Positions 1 through 11,452 of a stretch of DNA of 64,000 nucleotides are shown in pieces (position 1 is the stretch's first letter; each line of letters starts with the position of its first letter). The stretch lies in NCBI RefSeq assembly GCF_000688515.1, contig NZ_JHZK01000014.1, forward strand, positions 24,193-88,192. Direction: 5' to 3'. This stretch comes from Afifella pfennigii DSM 17143 (GTDB lineage: Bacteria; Pseudomonadota; Alphaproteobacteria; Rhizobiales; Afifellaceae). A model generated the notes under the pieces. It did not search any database and was not told where the DNA came from. It worked only from the letters and a program-made list of their open reading frames with translations. The translations under genes and the position numbers were made by a program.

Positions 1-238
1 GCACCACGAGCGGCTCCGGCCCATCGACCAGAGCGCCCATGGCAAGCTCCGGCTGGAAAGGCACGCCGATCTTGCGCACCAGGACCAGGTCGAGAGGGGC
101 GCGGAGCGCCTGCGCAATGCCGGCCGCCACGACGACGCCGCCGCGCGGCAGGGCGAGCACCACCGGCCGCCGCTCGGCATAGTCGGCAAGCGCCTCGGCG
201 AGGCGCTCTCCCGCCTCCTCGCGGTCGTGAAAGCTCAT
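1..238 (-). CDS. Phosphoribosyltransferase family protein, partial
   Basis: This is the first ~79 codons of a protein that runs off the left edge of the window. The ATG is at 238, 11 bases after the stop of the PEP synthase gene, so the two are surely co-transcribed. The visible part reads as the N-terminus of a predicted phosphoribosyltransferase (COG1926 type): an amphipathic first helix, then a strand and the Gly-rich turn [13 protein letters not shown], then [10 protein letters not shown] and a PELAMGA segment. In this family the catalytic PRPP loop lies further on, outside the window, so activity cannot be judged. A PRPP-using protein beside a PRPP synthetase gene is a sensible pairing. 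The substrate is unknown. Confidence 0.75.
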   Translation of the reverse strand, partial: MSFHDREEAGERLAEALADYAERRPVVLALPRGGVVVAAGIAQALRAPLDLVLVRKIGVPFQPELAMGALVDGPEPLVV

Positions 239-249
239 GCCTTTCTCCT

Positions 250-2676
250 CTATCCTGCCTGCAAGCCCGCCGTCGCCGTTTCGCTGTTGCCGGAACGCGC
301 CTCCGCCTCGGCGACGCTGCGCTTGACGGCGACGAAGCTGTCGGGCGTGACGGAAATGGAATCGATGCCGCAATCAACGAGGAAGGCGGCAAATTCCGGC
401 CTATCGCTCGGCGCCTGGCCGCACAGGCCGATCTTGGCGCCGGCCCGGTTGGCGGCGGCGATCACCGTGGCAATCATCCATTCGACCGCCGCGTCCTCCT
501 CGTCGAAAAGCCCGGCGAGCTCCTCCGAGTCGCGGTCGATGCCGAGGGTGAGCTGCGTCAAATCGTTGGAGCCGATGGAGAAGCCGTCGAAGCGCCGGGC
601 GAATTCGCGGGCGAGGATGACGTTGGAGGGAATCTCGCACATGACATAGACCTCAAGCCCGTTCGCACCGCGCCTCAGGCCGTTCTCCGCCATTGCCTCA
701 AACACCCAATCCGCCTCCGCCGGCGAGCGGCAGAAGGGGATCATGACAACGACGTTGGTGAAGCCCATCACCTCGCGCAGATGCCGGATCGCCCGACATT
801 CCAGGGCGAAGCCATCGCGGTAGCGCGGCGAATAATAGCGCGAGGCACCGCGGAAGCCGAGCATCGGGTTCTCCTCCTGCGGCTCGAACTCGGCGCCGCC
901 GAGGAGGCTGGCATATTCGTTGGTCTTGAAATCGCTCATGCGCACGATCACCGGATGCGGGAAGACGCTCGCGGCGATGCGCGCAAGCCCGCGCGCCAGC
1001 TCGGTGACGAAATACGCGCCCTTATCGGCATAGCCCCTGGTCAGGGCCTCGATCTCGGCCTTGGCCTCCTCGTCCTTCAGCGTGTCGAAGCGGGTCAGTG
1101 CCAGGGGGTGAACCTTGATGGCGTTGGAGATGACGAATTCCATGCGCGCCAGGCCCACGCCGTCGGCCGGCAGACGCCACCAGCGTAGCGCCGCGGCCGG
1201 GTTGGCAAGGTTCAGCATCACCTCCGTGCGGGTCTGCGGCAGTCCTTCAAGGTTGACCTCCTCGACGGCGAAATCGGCAATGCCCGCATAGACATGGCCC
1301 TCCTCGCCCTCGGCGCAGGAGACGGTCACGTCCTGGCTGTCATGCAAGATGTCGGTGGCGTTGCCGGTGCCGACCACGGCCGGCAAGCCGAGCTCGCGGC
1401 TGACGATGGCCGCATGCGAGGTGCGCCCGCCGTGATCTGTGACGATAGCCGCGGCCCGCTTCATCACCGGCACCCAGTCCGGATCGGTGGTGCCGGTGAC
1501 GAGGACGGCGCCGTCGACGAAGCGATCGATGTCGCGGGCGCTCTCGATGAGACAGACGCGGCCGGCTGCGATCGCCTCGCCGATGGCAAGCCCCTTCGTC
1601 AGCTCGCTTCCCTTCTTGCCGAGCCGGTAGGTCCTCAGGGCGCCGTTGGCGGCGCGGCGCGCCTGCACCGTCTCCGGGCGGGCCTGCAGGATAAAAAGCT
1701 CGCCGCTGTCGCCGTCGCGCGCCCATTCCATGTCCATCGCCATGCCGCAATGCGCCTCGATCGCCACCGCGTGGCGGGCGAGCGTTAGAATCTCCTCGTC
1801 GGAAAGCACGAAAGCGGCCCGCTCGGCGCGCGAGGTCGGCACATTGCGCGTCGGCCCGTCCTCGCCGGTCGCATAGATCAGCTTTTTCGCCTTCGCGCCC
1901 TTCTTCTTCTCGATGATGGGAACGAGGCTCGCCTCGGCCAAGAGCGGCTTGAAGACCTGGTAGGCGTCGGGATCGACGCTGCCCTGAACCACGTTCTCGC
2001 CGAGCCCCCAGGCGGCATCGATGATCACCACGTCGGGAAAACCGGTCTCCGTGTCGATGGAGAACATCACCCCGGCCCCGCCGGTATCGGCGCGCACCAT
2101 CTGCTGCACCCCGACCGACAGCGCCACCTTCAGCTGGTCGAAGCCATGCGCCTTGCGGTAGCTGATCGCCCGGTCGGTATAGAGCGAGGCGAAGCAGCGG
2201 CGGCAGGCATCGAGCAGCGCCGCCTCGCCAGCGATATTGAGAAAACTCTCCTGCTGGCCGGCGAAGCTCGCTTCCGGCAGATCCTCCGCGGTGGCGCTGG
2301 AGCGCACGGCGACAGACAGATCCGGCGTGCCAGCGCGCTCTGAGAGGACACGATAGGCGGCGCGGATCTCCTGCGCCGTCTCGGCCGGCCACTCCCCCTC
2401 CACAAAGGCCTGACGCAGATCGCGACCCGCCTGCGCAAGAGAGAGGCGGCCCGCCTCAAGATCGCGAAACGTCGTCTCAAGCAGGTCGCGCAGCCCGTTC
2501 GCCTCGACGAAGCGCCAGAAGGCGGCGGATGTGGTGGCAAAGCCCGGCGGGACCTTGATACCGCGCTCGGCAAGGCTTCGCACCATTTCTCCCAGCGAGG
2601 CGTTCTTGCCCCCTACCAGCGCAACATCCTGGCGGCTCAAGGCCTCAAAGGGGATCGTCTGCGGCTGCGGCGCCAT
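250..2676 (-). CDS. ppsA: Phosphoenolpyruvate synthase
   Basis: 808 aa, close to the usual ~790-800 aa. The enzyme converts pyruvate, ATP and water to PEP, AMP and phosphate in the cytoplasm, the entry step of gluconeogenesis. The N-terminal PEP-utiliser ATP-binding domain starts at once ([14 protein letters not shown]). The central swivelling phosphohistidine domain carries [15 protein letters not shown], with the catalytic His in TSHAA. The C-terminal TIM barrel ends with GLCGQAPSD, containing the expected catalytic Cys. The start ATG at 2676 lies 24 bases after the PRPP synthetase stop. Its neighbours (P-type ATPase, PRPP synthetase, phosphoribosyltransferase) form a set often seen in low-oxygen or stress gene groups of alphaproteobacteria; a stress role is inference from context. 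Confidence 0.93.
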   Translation of the reverse strand: MAPQPQTIPFEALSRQDVALVGGKNASLGEMVRSLAERGIKVPPGFATTSAAFWRFVEANGLRDLLETTFRDLEAGRLSLAQAGRDLRQAFVEGEWPAETAQEIRAAYRVLSERAGTPDLSVAVRSSATAEDLPEASFAGQQESFLNIAGEAALLDACRRCFASLYTDRAISYRKAHGFDQLKVALSVGVQQMVRADTGGAGVMFSIDTETGFPDVVIIDAAWGLGENVVQGSVDPDAYQVFKPLLAEASLVPIIEKKKGAKAKKLIYATGEDGPTRNVPTSRAERAAFVLSDEEILTLARHAVAIEAHCGMAMDMEWARDGDSGELFILQARPETVQARRAANGALRTYRLGKKGSELTKGLAIGEAIAAGRVCLIESARDIDRFVDGAVLVTGTTDPDWVPVMKRAAAIVTDHGGRTSHAAIVSRELGLPAVVGTGNATDILHDSQDVTVSCAEGEEGHVYAGIADFAVEEVNLEGLPQTRTEVMLNLANPAAALRWWRLPADGVGLARMEFVISNAIKVHPLALTRFDTLKDEEAKAEIEALTRGYADKGAYFVTELARGLARIAASVFPHPVIVRMSDFKTNEYASLLGGAEFEPQEENPMLGFRGASRYYSPRYRDGFALECRAIRHLREVMGFTNVVVMIPFCRSPAEADWVFEAMAENGLRRGANGLEVYVMCEIPSNVILAREFARRFDGFSIGSNDLTQLTLGIDRDSEELAGLFDEEDAAVEWMIATVIAAANRAGAKIGLCGQAPSDRPEFAAFLVDCGIDSISVTPDSFVAVKRSVAEAEARSGNSETATAGLQAG

Positions 2677-2700
2677 GGGCCCACTCCTCTTTCTTCGGGC

Positions 2701-4215
2701 CTAGCGCCCAAGCAATTCCGCGATGGAGCCGCCGGCATGGCAGCGCGCCAGCGCCTCGGCGAGAAGCGGCGCCACGGACAGAACCTTGAGGCGCCCACCG
2801 AGCCGGCCCGGATCGATGCGCAAGGGGCTGACGGAATCGGTAACGACAATGCTCGACGCCTGGCGCGCCTCCATGAGGGCCGGCGCTCCCTCGGAGAACA
2901 GGCCGTGCGTGGCGGCCAGATGCACCTCTTCCGCCCCATGGGCGCGGCAGGCGGCGGCCATGCGGGCCATGGTCGTGCCGGAGGCGATCATGTCGTCGAC
3001 GACAATGACGATGCGTCCGGCAACATCGCCGGCAAAGATGTCGCCCGTCACCTTTCCCATGCTGCGCTGCTTGTCCATGAAGGCCTTGGCGACGGGACGG
3101 CCGAGCCGCGCCTCCAGGCGCTGGCGGAAGCGCTCGGCCCGCTTCGCGCCGCCGAGATCGGGAGAGGCGACGGCCGCCGGCGCCTCGCCAAGGATGGCGG
3201 CGAAATGCTCGGCGAAGAGAAGGTCGGCGTCGAGATGGACGGTGAGGCAGCGGAAGGCGTTCTGGAAGGCGGCGAGATTGTGCGCCTCCAGGGTGAGAAG
3301 GGCGTCGGCGCCGACGGTCTCGAAGAGCTCGGCCACGTAGCGGATGGTCACAGGATCGCGCGTCTTGGTCTGCCGGTCCTTGCGGGCATAGGAAAGATAG
3401 GGCGCGAGCGCCGTCACCCGCACCGCCCCGGCATCCTTCAGCGTGGCAATGAAGAACAGAAGCCGGCACAGCCGGTCGTTGGCGCTCTGCCCCGCCCCGC
3501 CGGCGAGCCCCGCCAGGACGTAGACGTCGCGGCCGCGCACACCCACGAGCGGACGCGTCTTGTGCTCGCCGTCCTCAAAATCGCGCTCCTCATGAGCGGC
3601 AAGCTCCAGCCCGACATGGTCCGCAATCGCCTCGCCGAGGCCGCGACTGTCGCCGAGAGCGAAGAGAAGCGGGCCGGCCGCTCCCGGCTTCAAGGGATAC
3701 CGCGCTCCGCCCCGCGGTCCATGCAGGAGCGGGCGTAGCGCCAGGCCGCCGAGGATCGCCGGTCGTCGCGGGTCCTCGCCGGCGAGCGGCGCGGCAAGGA
3801 CCTCCACCAGGGCAGGCTCGCCTTCCCGGCTGGCGAAGGCGGCAAGGATCGGCTCGCCAGCGGCGCTGGCGGCCGCGAAGAGGCGGCGCAGCCGCGCTGC
3901 GGCGCGGCTGCGGGGCGCGGCCCGCAAGGCGTCGCCCGCGGCGCACGGGCCGAGCAGCGGCGCCAGGGCCTCAGCGCCCGCGGAGAGCACGAAGTCACCG
4001 GGTGGATCGGAAGGGCGGAAGATGAACCAGAATTGCTGCGGAACGCCAGCCTCGGCCGGGTCGATCTCCGCCAAGGAGGGCAGGACTTTGCCGCCGCGCC
4101 TCTCGCGCCAATGGCCGAGAAGCTCCGAAAGATCACCGCTCTTGGGCTGCGGCGCGTAATCGAGATAATCGAAGAGCCGCCGCAACGCGATCGGAGAGAT
4201 CGCCAATGTGGTCAT
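2701..4215 (-). CDS. Ribose-phosphate diphosphokinase with PAS_5-like N-terminal domain
   Basis: 504 aa from the ATG at 4215, preceded by GAGG at a good distance. An upstream in-frame TTG at 4284 is possible but less likely. Residues ~183-504 are a complete PRPP synthetase: a FEDGEHKTRP-type ATP segment, SYARKDRQTK flexible loop, and VVDDMIASGTTM PRPP-binding loop. It should make PRPP from ribose 5-phosphate and ATP. A normal PRPP synthetase is ~315 aa, so about 180 residues are extra. That region has HWRERRGGKVLPSLAEIDP (about 35-53) followed by alternating strands, resembling the alphaproteobacterial PAS_5 domain (PF07310). The PAS_5 reading is by eye. A sensing role (ligand or redox) for the extra domain is inference. 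Confidence 0.85.
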   Translation of the reverse strand: MTTLAISPIALRRLFDYLDYAPQPKSGDLSELLGHWRERRGGKVLPSLAEIDPAEAGVPQQFWFIFRPSDPPGDFVLSAGAEALAPLLGPCAAGDALRAAPRSRAAARLRRLFAAASAAGEPILAAFASREGEPALVEVLAAPLAGEDPRRPAILGGLALRPLLHGPRGGARYPLKPGAAGPLLFALGDSRGLGEAIADHVGLELAAHEERDFEDGEHKTRPLVGVRGRDVYVLAGLAGGAGQSANDRLCRLLFFIATLKDAGAVRVTALAPYLSYARKDRQTKTRDPVTIRYVAELFETVGADALLTLEAHNLAAFQNAFRCLTVHLDADLLFAEHFAAILGEAPAAVASPDLGGAKRAERFRQRLEARLGRPVAKAFMDKQRSMGKVTGDIFAGDVAGRIVIVVDDMIASGTTMARMAAACRAHGAEEVHLAATHGLFSEGAPALMEARQASSIVVTDSVSPLRIDPGRLGGRLKVLSVAPLLAEALARCHAGGSIAELLGR

Positions 4216-4316
4216 CTCTGGCCTCAACTGGCCCGATGCCGGAACCTCATGCTCCAGCAGAAGCCGTCCGGCGGGCGCCGTCAAGAGCGCAGCTGCGTGG
4301 AGGCGGCATGGGCCCC

Positions 4317-5384
4317 TCAGACGCCAAGGCGCGCCAAGGCTTCATCCGCCTTGGCCGCGTAGCGAGCCGCGAGCGGCGGCCAGCGATCGGGTGCCGCCGG
4401 CACCGGATCGAGGAGATGGGATAGGCACAGACGGGCGCGCAGGAGCGCCCGCGCGGCCGTATAAAGGCATACAAGCTCCCCGGAAGCCGGCACGCCGAGC
4501 CGGGCCTGCACTTCGTCAAGAAGCTGCGGGGCGACCCAATCGGCGCCGAGCATGGCGCATTCCAGGCCGAGAAAGACGATCTCGTCGAGGGAATCGACCT
4601 GGCGCAGCTCGTCGCTGAACTCCAGACAGTCGAAGATGACGATGGGCTCGGCCATGCACACATGCTCCGGGCGCAAATCGCCATGACCTTCCACGATCCG
4701 CCCGGCGCGCGCCCGCTCCTCAAGAAGCGCGCCCTTGGCAAGCAGCGCCTCGTGCATCCTCTCCGCCAAGAGAAGATGCGGCGTGGCGATGCCGTCATGG
4801 AAAGCGGAAAAAACGGCGCGGTCGCTGGCCAGCTCGCGGCCGAAGCGCTCGCGATAGGCCGCTGGGGCAAGCGGGACCGGCGGCTGGTCGGCATAGAAAC
4901 CGGCGAGCCGCGCCGCCAGCCGCGTCACCATCCGTGGCGACAGTTCGCGGCGGGCGATCAGCCGGTCGAGCATCGAAGCCTCCGGCAGACGCCGCATGAC
5001 CACCAGAACGTCGACGATCTCGCCTTCGCCGTCGATGGCCAGATGGCCGTCCACCTCGCGGGTGAGGCGGGCGACACCATCGTAGATCTCGCCGGCGAGG
5101 CGCCGGTTGAGCGCCACCTCCTTGCGGCAATTCTCTTCGCGGCCAGCGAGCGTGGTGAAATCGAAGCGCTGCGAGGCGACCGGTTTCTTCAGCTTGTAGA
5201 CCCAATCGCCAGCCAGAAAGACCCAGGACCAGTGTGTCTCCACCACCTCCACCTTCTCCGGCCGCCGATGATAGGCGGCAGGCTGGCTGAGGAAGGCGAC
5301 CTTCTCGGTGACCCCGACGGGCTCGCGGATATCTCCGCCCGCCGCATCCCCTGCTCTCGTTCGCTGCTCTCGTTCCGCGCCCAT
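4317..5384 (-). CDS. Aminoglycoside-phosphotransferase-fold protein (COG2187 type)
   Basis: 355 aa. The fold signals are a Lys-rich early segment (WVYKLKKPV), an EGHGDLRPEHVCM catalytic loop (HGDxRxxH) and IVIFDCLEF supplying the metal-binding Asp. This matches the kinase-like half of COG2187 proteins. Many family members are ~500 aa because an AAA-type P-loop domain follows; here the protein ends where that domain would begin, so this is the single-domain form or a natural split. It sits 31 bases downstream of the P-type ATPase and ahead of the PRPP synthetase in one minus-strand operon. The substrate is unknown; antibiotic resistance should not be assumed from the family name. Confidence 0.75.
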   Translation of the reverse strand: MGAEREQRTRAGDAAGGDIREPVGVTEKVAFLSQPAAYHRRPEKVEVVETHWSWVFLAGDWVYKLKKPVASQRFDFTTLAGREENCRKEVALNRRLAGEIYDGVARLTREVDGHLAIDGEGEIVDVLVVMRRLPEASMLDRLIARRELSPRMVTRLAARLAGFYADQPPVPLAPAAYRERFGRELASDRAVFSAFHDGIATPHLLLAERMHEALLAKGALLEERARAGRIVEGHGDLRPEHVCMAEPIVIFDCLEFSDELRQVDSLDEIVFLGLECAMLGADWVAPQLLDEVQARLGVPASGELVCLYTAARALLRARLCLSHLLDPVPAAPDRWPPLAARYAAKADEALARLGV

Positions 5385-5415
5385 GGGCGCAGCTTCAGCG
5401 CCGGATGGAAGCCGG

Positions 5416-8136
<2,721 letters not shown>

Positions 8137-8255
8137 CGTCGCGGCCTCTTCCTCATTTATCGGCGCCTGACTACTCCCGGGCGCCGCCCGATCATAGCTT
8201 GCGCGGCGCCGCTCTTCGTGGAGAAGTCCGGCGAAAGGGGTTCGGAGCCTAAGAC

Positions 8256-9932
8256 GTGCTGCTTGATACCTTGATGAGCGCCCGCGATCTCGGCCGCCTC
8301 AACCATATCGCCGCAATCCTGATGCGCTTCGGTTTCGGCGACACGGTGCGGCGGCTCGGCATGAGCAACGCGCTGAAAAGCGCCGGGGAGCTCCTCAACT
8401 GGGAGGAGGCGGCCGAGCTTGCCACGCTGGAGCCGCCGCAGCGGGTGCGGCGGGCGATGGAGGAGATGGGGCCGAGCTTCGTCAAGCTCGGCCAGATCCT
8501 CTCCACCCGCGTCGACCTCTTTCCCGCCGAATACATCGCCGAGTTCGAGAAGCTGCAGGACCGGGCGCCGCCGGTGCCCTTCGCCGAGATCAGGGCGCAG
8601 GTGGAGGAGGATGTCGGCGGCTCGCTGGAGGAGATTTTCGCCAAGGTGGAGGAAGAGGCGCTCGCCGCCGCCTCCATCGCGCAGGTGCACCGGGCCAGGT
8701 TGAAGAGCGGCGAGGAGGTCGTCCTGAAGGTCCGCCGGCCCGGCATCCGCGCCATCGTGGAGGCGGATCTGCGCCTTCTGATGCGGCTTGCCGAGATCGC
8801 CGAGGAGGAGGTGAAGGAGCTGCGGCGCTACCGGCCGCGCGAGATCGCCGCGGAATTTTCCCGCTCCATGCGCCTGGAGCTCGACCTTGCCGCCGAATGC
8901 CGGCACGCGGAACGGGTGGCGGCGAACTTCAAGGACGATGCCGATATCGGCGTGCCCAAGGTCTATTGGGACTGGACCTGCGAGCAGCTCAACGTCCAGG
9001 AATTTATCGACGGCATCCCCGGCCGCGACCTGGAGAGGGTCGACCGGGCCGGACTCGACCGCAAGGTGATCGCCGAGCGGGGCGCGGACGCTGTCTTGAA
9101 GATGATCTTTCAGGACGGCTTCTTCCATGCCGACCCGCATCCGGGCAACGTCTTCTACCTTCCTGGCAACCGCATCGTCTTCGTCGATTTCGGCATGGTC
9201 GGGCGGCTGACCGCGCAGCGCCAGCACCAGCTCGTGGAAGTGCTGACGGCGGTCGTCCAGCGGCGGGCTAGGCCGGCGGTGCACAACCTTCTCCTATGGG
9301 CCGACGAGGACGAGGAGATCGACGAGGCGGCGCTGACGCGCGACGTGGAAGCCTTCATCGACCGGGTGCACGCCACGCCGCTTAAGGCCTTCAACCTGCC
9401 GCAGGTCGTCACCGAATGGATCGCGGTGATGCGCGGCCACGACCTCGTTCTGCCGCCCGATCTGTCGATGCTTATCAAAGCCTTCCTGTCGCTAGAAGGC
9501 ATGGCGCGGCAGCTCGACCCCGATTTCGACGTGATGGAGGCGACCAAGCCCTATCTGGAGCGTGCCGCGCTCGCCTATTACGCGCCCACCGCCGTCCTTA
9601 GCCGCAGCCGCGAGGAGATCGCCGGCCTCGCCGAACTCATGGCGAGCCTGCCGGGCGATGTCGCCGCCTTCATGCGCTCCACGCGCAAGAAGGGCATCGA
9701 GCTGAAGGTCGATATCGAGCGCACGGAGCGGCTCATCCAACATTTCGATCGCGCCCTCAGCCGCCTGACCCTCGGCATCCTGATCGCCGCCGTGGTCATC
9801 GGCTCCTCGATCGTCATGACCGCGGCCGGCGGGCAGACGCCGATCGGCCTTTCCTTCTTCGCCATGCTCGGCTTCGTCGCCGCCGTCGCCGGTAGCGTGT
9901 GGATGATCATCTCCATGTGGCGAAGGCGCTGA
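8256..9932 (+). CDS. UbiB/ABC1-family atypical kinase
   Basis: 558 aa. The GTG at 8256 has GGAG eight bases upstream; an ATG six codons later is the alternative. UbiB-family hallmarks are present: the KxGQ helix (VKLGQILSTRVDLFP), an Ala-rich nucleotide loop leading into AAASIAQVHRA, HADPHPGNVFYLP, and the metal-binding FVDFGMVGRL. Two hydrophobic helices at the C-terminus anchor it in the membrane. The family supports ubiquinone biosynthesis or lipid handling through ATPase activity. Alphaproteobacteria often have several copies, so this need not be the ubiquinone-dedicated ubiB. It is transcribed alone, away from the P-type ATPase operon and towards coxG. Confidence 0.85.
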   Translation: MLLDTLMSARDLGRLNHIAAILMRFGFGDTVRRLGMSNALKSAGELLNWEEAAELATLEPPQRVRRAMEEMGPSFVKLGQILSTRVDLFPAEYIAEFEKLQDRAPPVPFAEIRAQVEEDVGGSLEEIFAKVEEEALAAASIAQVHRARLKSGEEVVLKVRRPGIRAIVEADLRLLMRLAEIAEEEVKELRRYRPREIAAEFSRSMRLELDLAAECRHAERVAANFKDDADIGVPKVYWDWTCEQLNVQEFIDGIPGRDLERVDRAGLDRKVIAERGADAVLKMIFQDGFFHADPHPGNVFYLPGNRIVFVDFGMVGRLTAQRQHQLVEVLTAVVQRRARPAVHNLLLWADEDEEIDEAALTRDVEAFIDRVHATPLKAFNLPQVVTEWIAVMRGHDLVLPPDLSMLIKAFLSLEGMARQLDPDFDVMEATKPYLERAALAYYAPTAVLSRSREEIAGLAELMASLPGDVAAFMRSTRKKGIELKVDIERTERLIQHFDRALSRLTLGILIAAVVIGSSIVMTAAGGQTPIGLSFFAMLGFVAAVAGSVWMIISMWRRR

Positions 9933-9956
9933 AGCGCCCGCCCGCCGGCGCCAACC

Positions 9957-10592
9957 CTATTTGCCACCGAAGAGCGCCTTGAAGCGCTTCTTCAGCATGC
10001 GCCACACCAGCGCGAAAAGATTAAGCTCGCCCGCCGGCGCGGCCCCCGTCTTCGTCTCGGCGGGCCTGGCAGAGGCCGCCGGCGCCTCCGGCGACGCAGC
10101 CTCGCCGCTGCCGGCTCCGGCGCTGTTTCCGGCAGCGCTCTCGGCAAGCTGCGCCTCCAGATTGCCGGTGAACTCCTCGGTGATCTGATCGGCGATGGCA
10201 TCGACGATGCCGCCGCGGGCAAACTGGGCGAGCGAGCCGGAAAGCGGGTAGTCGACGGAGACCCTCACCCGCGTCGCGGCGCCGCCATCGGCCTCCTCCA
10301 GCACATAGACGACCGTGGCCTTGGCGCGCGAGGCATGGCTCTTGTCCATGCCCTTGCCCTCGATGGTGCCGGTGAAGTTCTCCGGGTCGGGCGCGATATC
10401 GGCCTCGCCGGCGAAATTGGCGCGCACCGGGCCGAGCTTGACGGTCATCTGGCCCTTGGCCTGGGTCGAGCTCGCCTGCTCCGTCAGCGAGGCGCCGGGG
10501 ATGCAGCCGACGATCTCAGGCAAATCCTGGAAGCGCTCCCAGACGAGGCTTCTATCATGGGCGACGGTGAATTCCTGGTCGATCTTTGGCAT
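9957..10592 (-). CDS. coxG: CoxG-like SRPBCC domain protein
   Basis: 211 aa. Residues 1-150 match the carbon-monoxide-dehydrogenase subunit G family (SRPBCC/Bet v1 fold): MPKIDQEFTVAHDRSLVWER at the start, a CIPGAS turn, then repeated strands and GNLEAQL in the last helix. A low-complexity Ala/Gly/Glu linker leads to an amphipathic C-terminal helix (LVWRMLKKRFKALFGG) that could bind the membrane. CoxG helps recruit or assemble molybdenum hydroxylases at the membrane. The likely partner, a CoxL/xanthine-dehydrogenase-type large subunit, survives nearby only as the fragment at 11282-11401, so this CoxG may now lack its enzyme locally. Confidence 0.8.
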   Translation of the reverse strand: MPKIDQEFTVAHDRSLVWERFQDLPEIVGCIPGASLTEQASSTQAKGQMTVKLGPVRANFAGEADIAPDPENFTGTIEGKGMDKSHASRAKATVVYVLEEADGGAATRVRVSVDYPLSGSLAQFARGGIVDAIADQITEEFTGNLEAQLAESAAGNSAGAGSGEAASPEAPAASARPAETKTGAAPAGELNLFALVWRMLKKRFKALFGGK

Positions 10593-10649
10593 GAGCTCTC
10601 GCCTATTCGTTGCGGTGCGGCCGCGGCCCGCCGGGGGCCGCGCCGGCGG

Positions 10650-11278
10650 TCAGGGCATGTAGCTCGGCAGCCACAAGACGAGCGACGGCATGGCAATCAT
10701 CAGGGCCATGAGCAGGATGTTGATGAGGATGAAGGGCAGCGCCGCCCCGTAGATGTCGACCATGGTGGTGCCCGGCGGGGCGACGCCTTTCATGACGAAG
10801 AGCGACAGGCCGAAGGGCGGCGTGATCGTCGCCATCTCCAGGTTCACCATCATGATGATGCCGAACCAGATCGGATCCCAGCCCATGTGATGGACGATGG
10901 GCAGGAAGATCGGCAGGGTGACGAGCACGATCGAGGTCTGCTCGATGAACATGCCGAGGAAGACCACGATGAGCTGCATGAAGATGAGCAGAATGATCGG
11001 ATGCACCGGCAGGTCGGTGGCAAAGCCGGTGATCGCCGTGGTCACGCCGGAAAAGGACAGAAGCTGGCTGAACCCCGCCGAGCCCGTCAGGATGATGAGG
11101 ATCATCACCGAAAGCTGGGTCGCCTGGCCAACGCCGGCGCGCAGAAGCTTCCAGTTGAGCTTGCCGTAAAGCGCGGCGAGGACGAAGGTCAGGAAAGTGC
11201 CGATGGCGGCCGCTTCCGTCGGCGTCGCCCAGCCGAAGAAGATGAGCCAGATCACCATCACCACGATGGAGACCGGGC
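10650..11278 (-). pseudogene. TRAP transporter large permease (DctM), N-terminal half missing
   Basis: About 205 residues matching the second half of a DctM/TRAP-T large permease (normal length ~430 aa): WATPTEAAAIGTF, several hydrophobic helices, FLGMFIEQTSIVLVTLPIFLPI, and TPPFGLSLFVMKG near the end. The hallmark TPTEAAA segment falls right at the broken edge. Reading further upstream on this strand, homology stops near 11278. Beyond that, the other strand codes for the end of a molybdenum hydroxylase. No small permease (DctQ) or binding protein (DctP) is adjacent. An internal GTG or ATG near 11264 could start translation, but half a TRAP permease is unlikely to work. Confidence 0.82.
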
Positions 11279-11281
11279 GAT

Positions 11282-11401
11282 TGGACCGCCGGCGGCGATT
11301 GCCAATGCCGTCGCCGACGCGCTCGGCGTGCCGGTCTCTGAGACCCCGCTCAACGGCAACGCCATCTGGCGGTTGGCCCGGCCGATCCGGGAGGGCGGCT
11401 A
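11282..11401 (+). pseudogene. C-terminal remnant of a xanthine dehydrogenase/CoxL-type molybdenum subunit
   Basis: The plus strand here encodes GPPAAIANAVADALGVPV and continues to ...NAIWRLARPIREGG before a TAA at 11399-11401. This is the conserved last segment of the molybdopterin-binding large subunit of xanthine dehydrogenase, aldehyde oxidase and aerobic CO dehydrogenase (the PAIANAIADALG helix). Such subunits are ~750-800 aa; only ~39 codons remain. Upstream the frame runs into antisense TRAP-permease sequence. Together with coxG on the other side, it suggests a lost CO-dehydrogenase-like operon. The stop codon sits in the loop of a perfect hairpin. Confidence 0.7.
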
Positions 11402-11424
11402 AAGCCCTCCCGGATCGGCCGGGC
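11376..11424. terminator. Perfect 21-bp inverted repeat
   Basis: Bases 11376-11396 (beginning GCCCGGCCGATC) pair perfectly with 11404-11424 across a 7-base loop that contains the stop codon of the hydroxylase remnant. There is no T-run on either side. It lies just past the end of the ammonia-lyase gene (11453, minus) and at the end of the plus-strand remnant, so a bidirectional terminator is the simplest reading. Confidence 0.55.
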
Positions 11425-11452
11425 GGTCGGCGCCACCGCGCTGCGGGCAGCC

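Noticed and set aside
4317..5384. Aminoglycoside resistance gene
   Set aside because: It has the phosphotransferase fold but belongs with COG2187-type proteins in a metabolic operon; nothing links it to antibiotics.
8137..8255. FNR/CRP-type box for the P-type ATPase operon
   Set aside because: Looked for TTGAT-N4-ATCAA; only isolated TTGAT words occur, near 8262-8274 inside the UbiB gene, without a partner.
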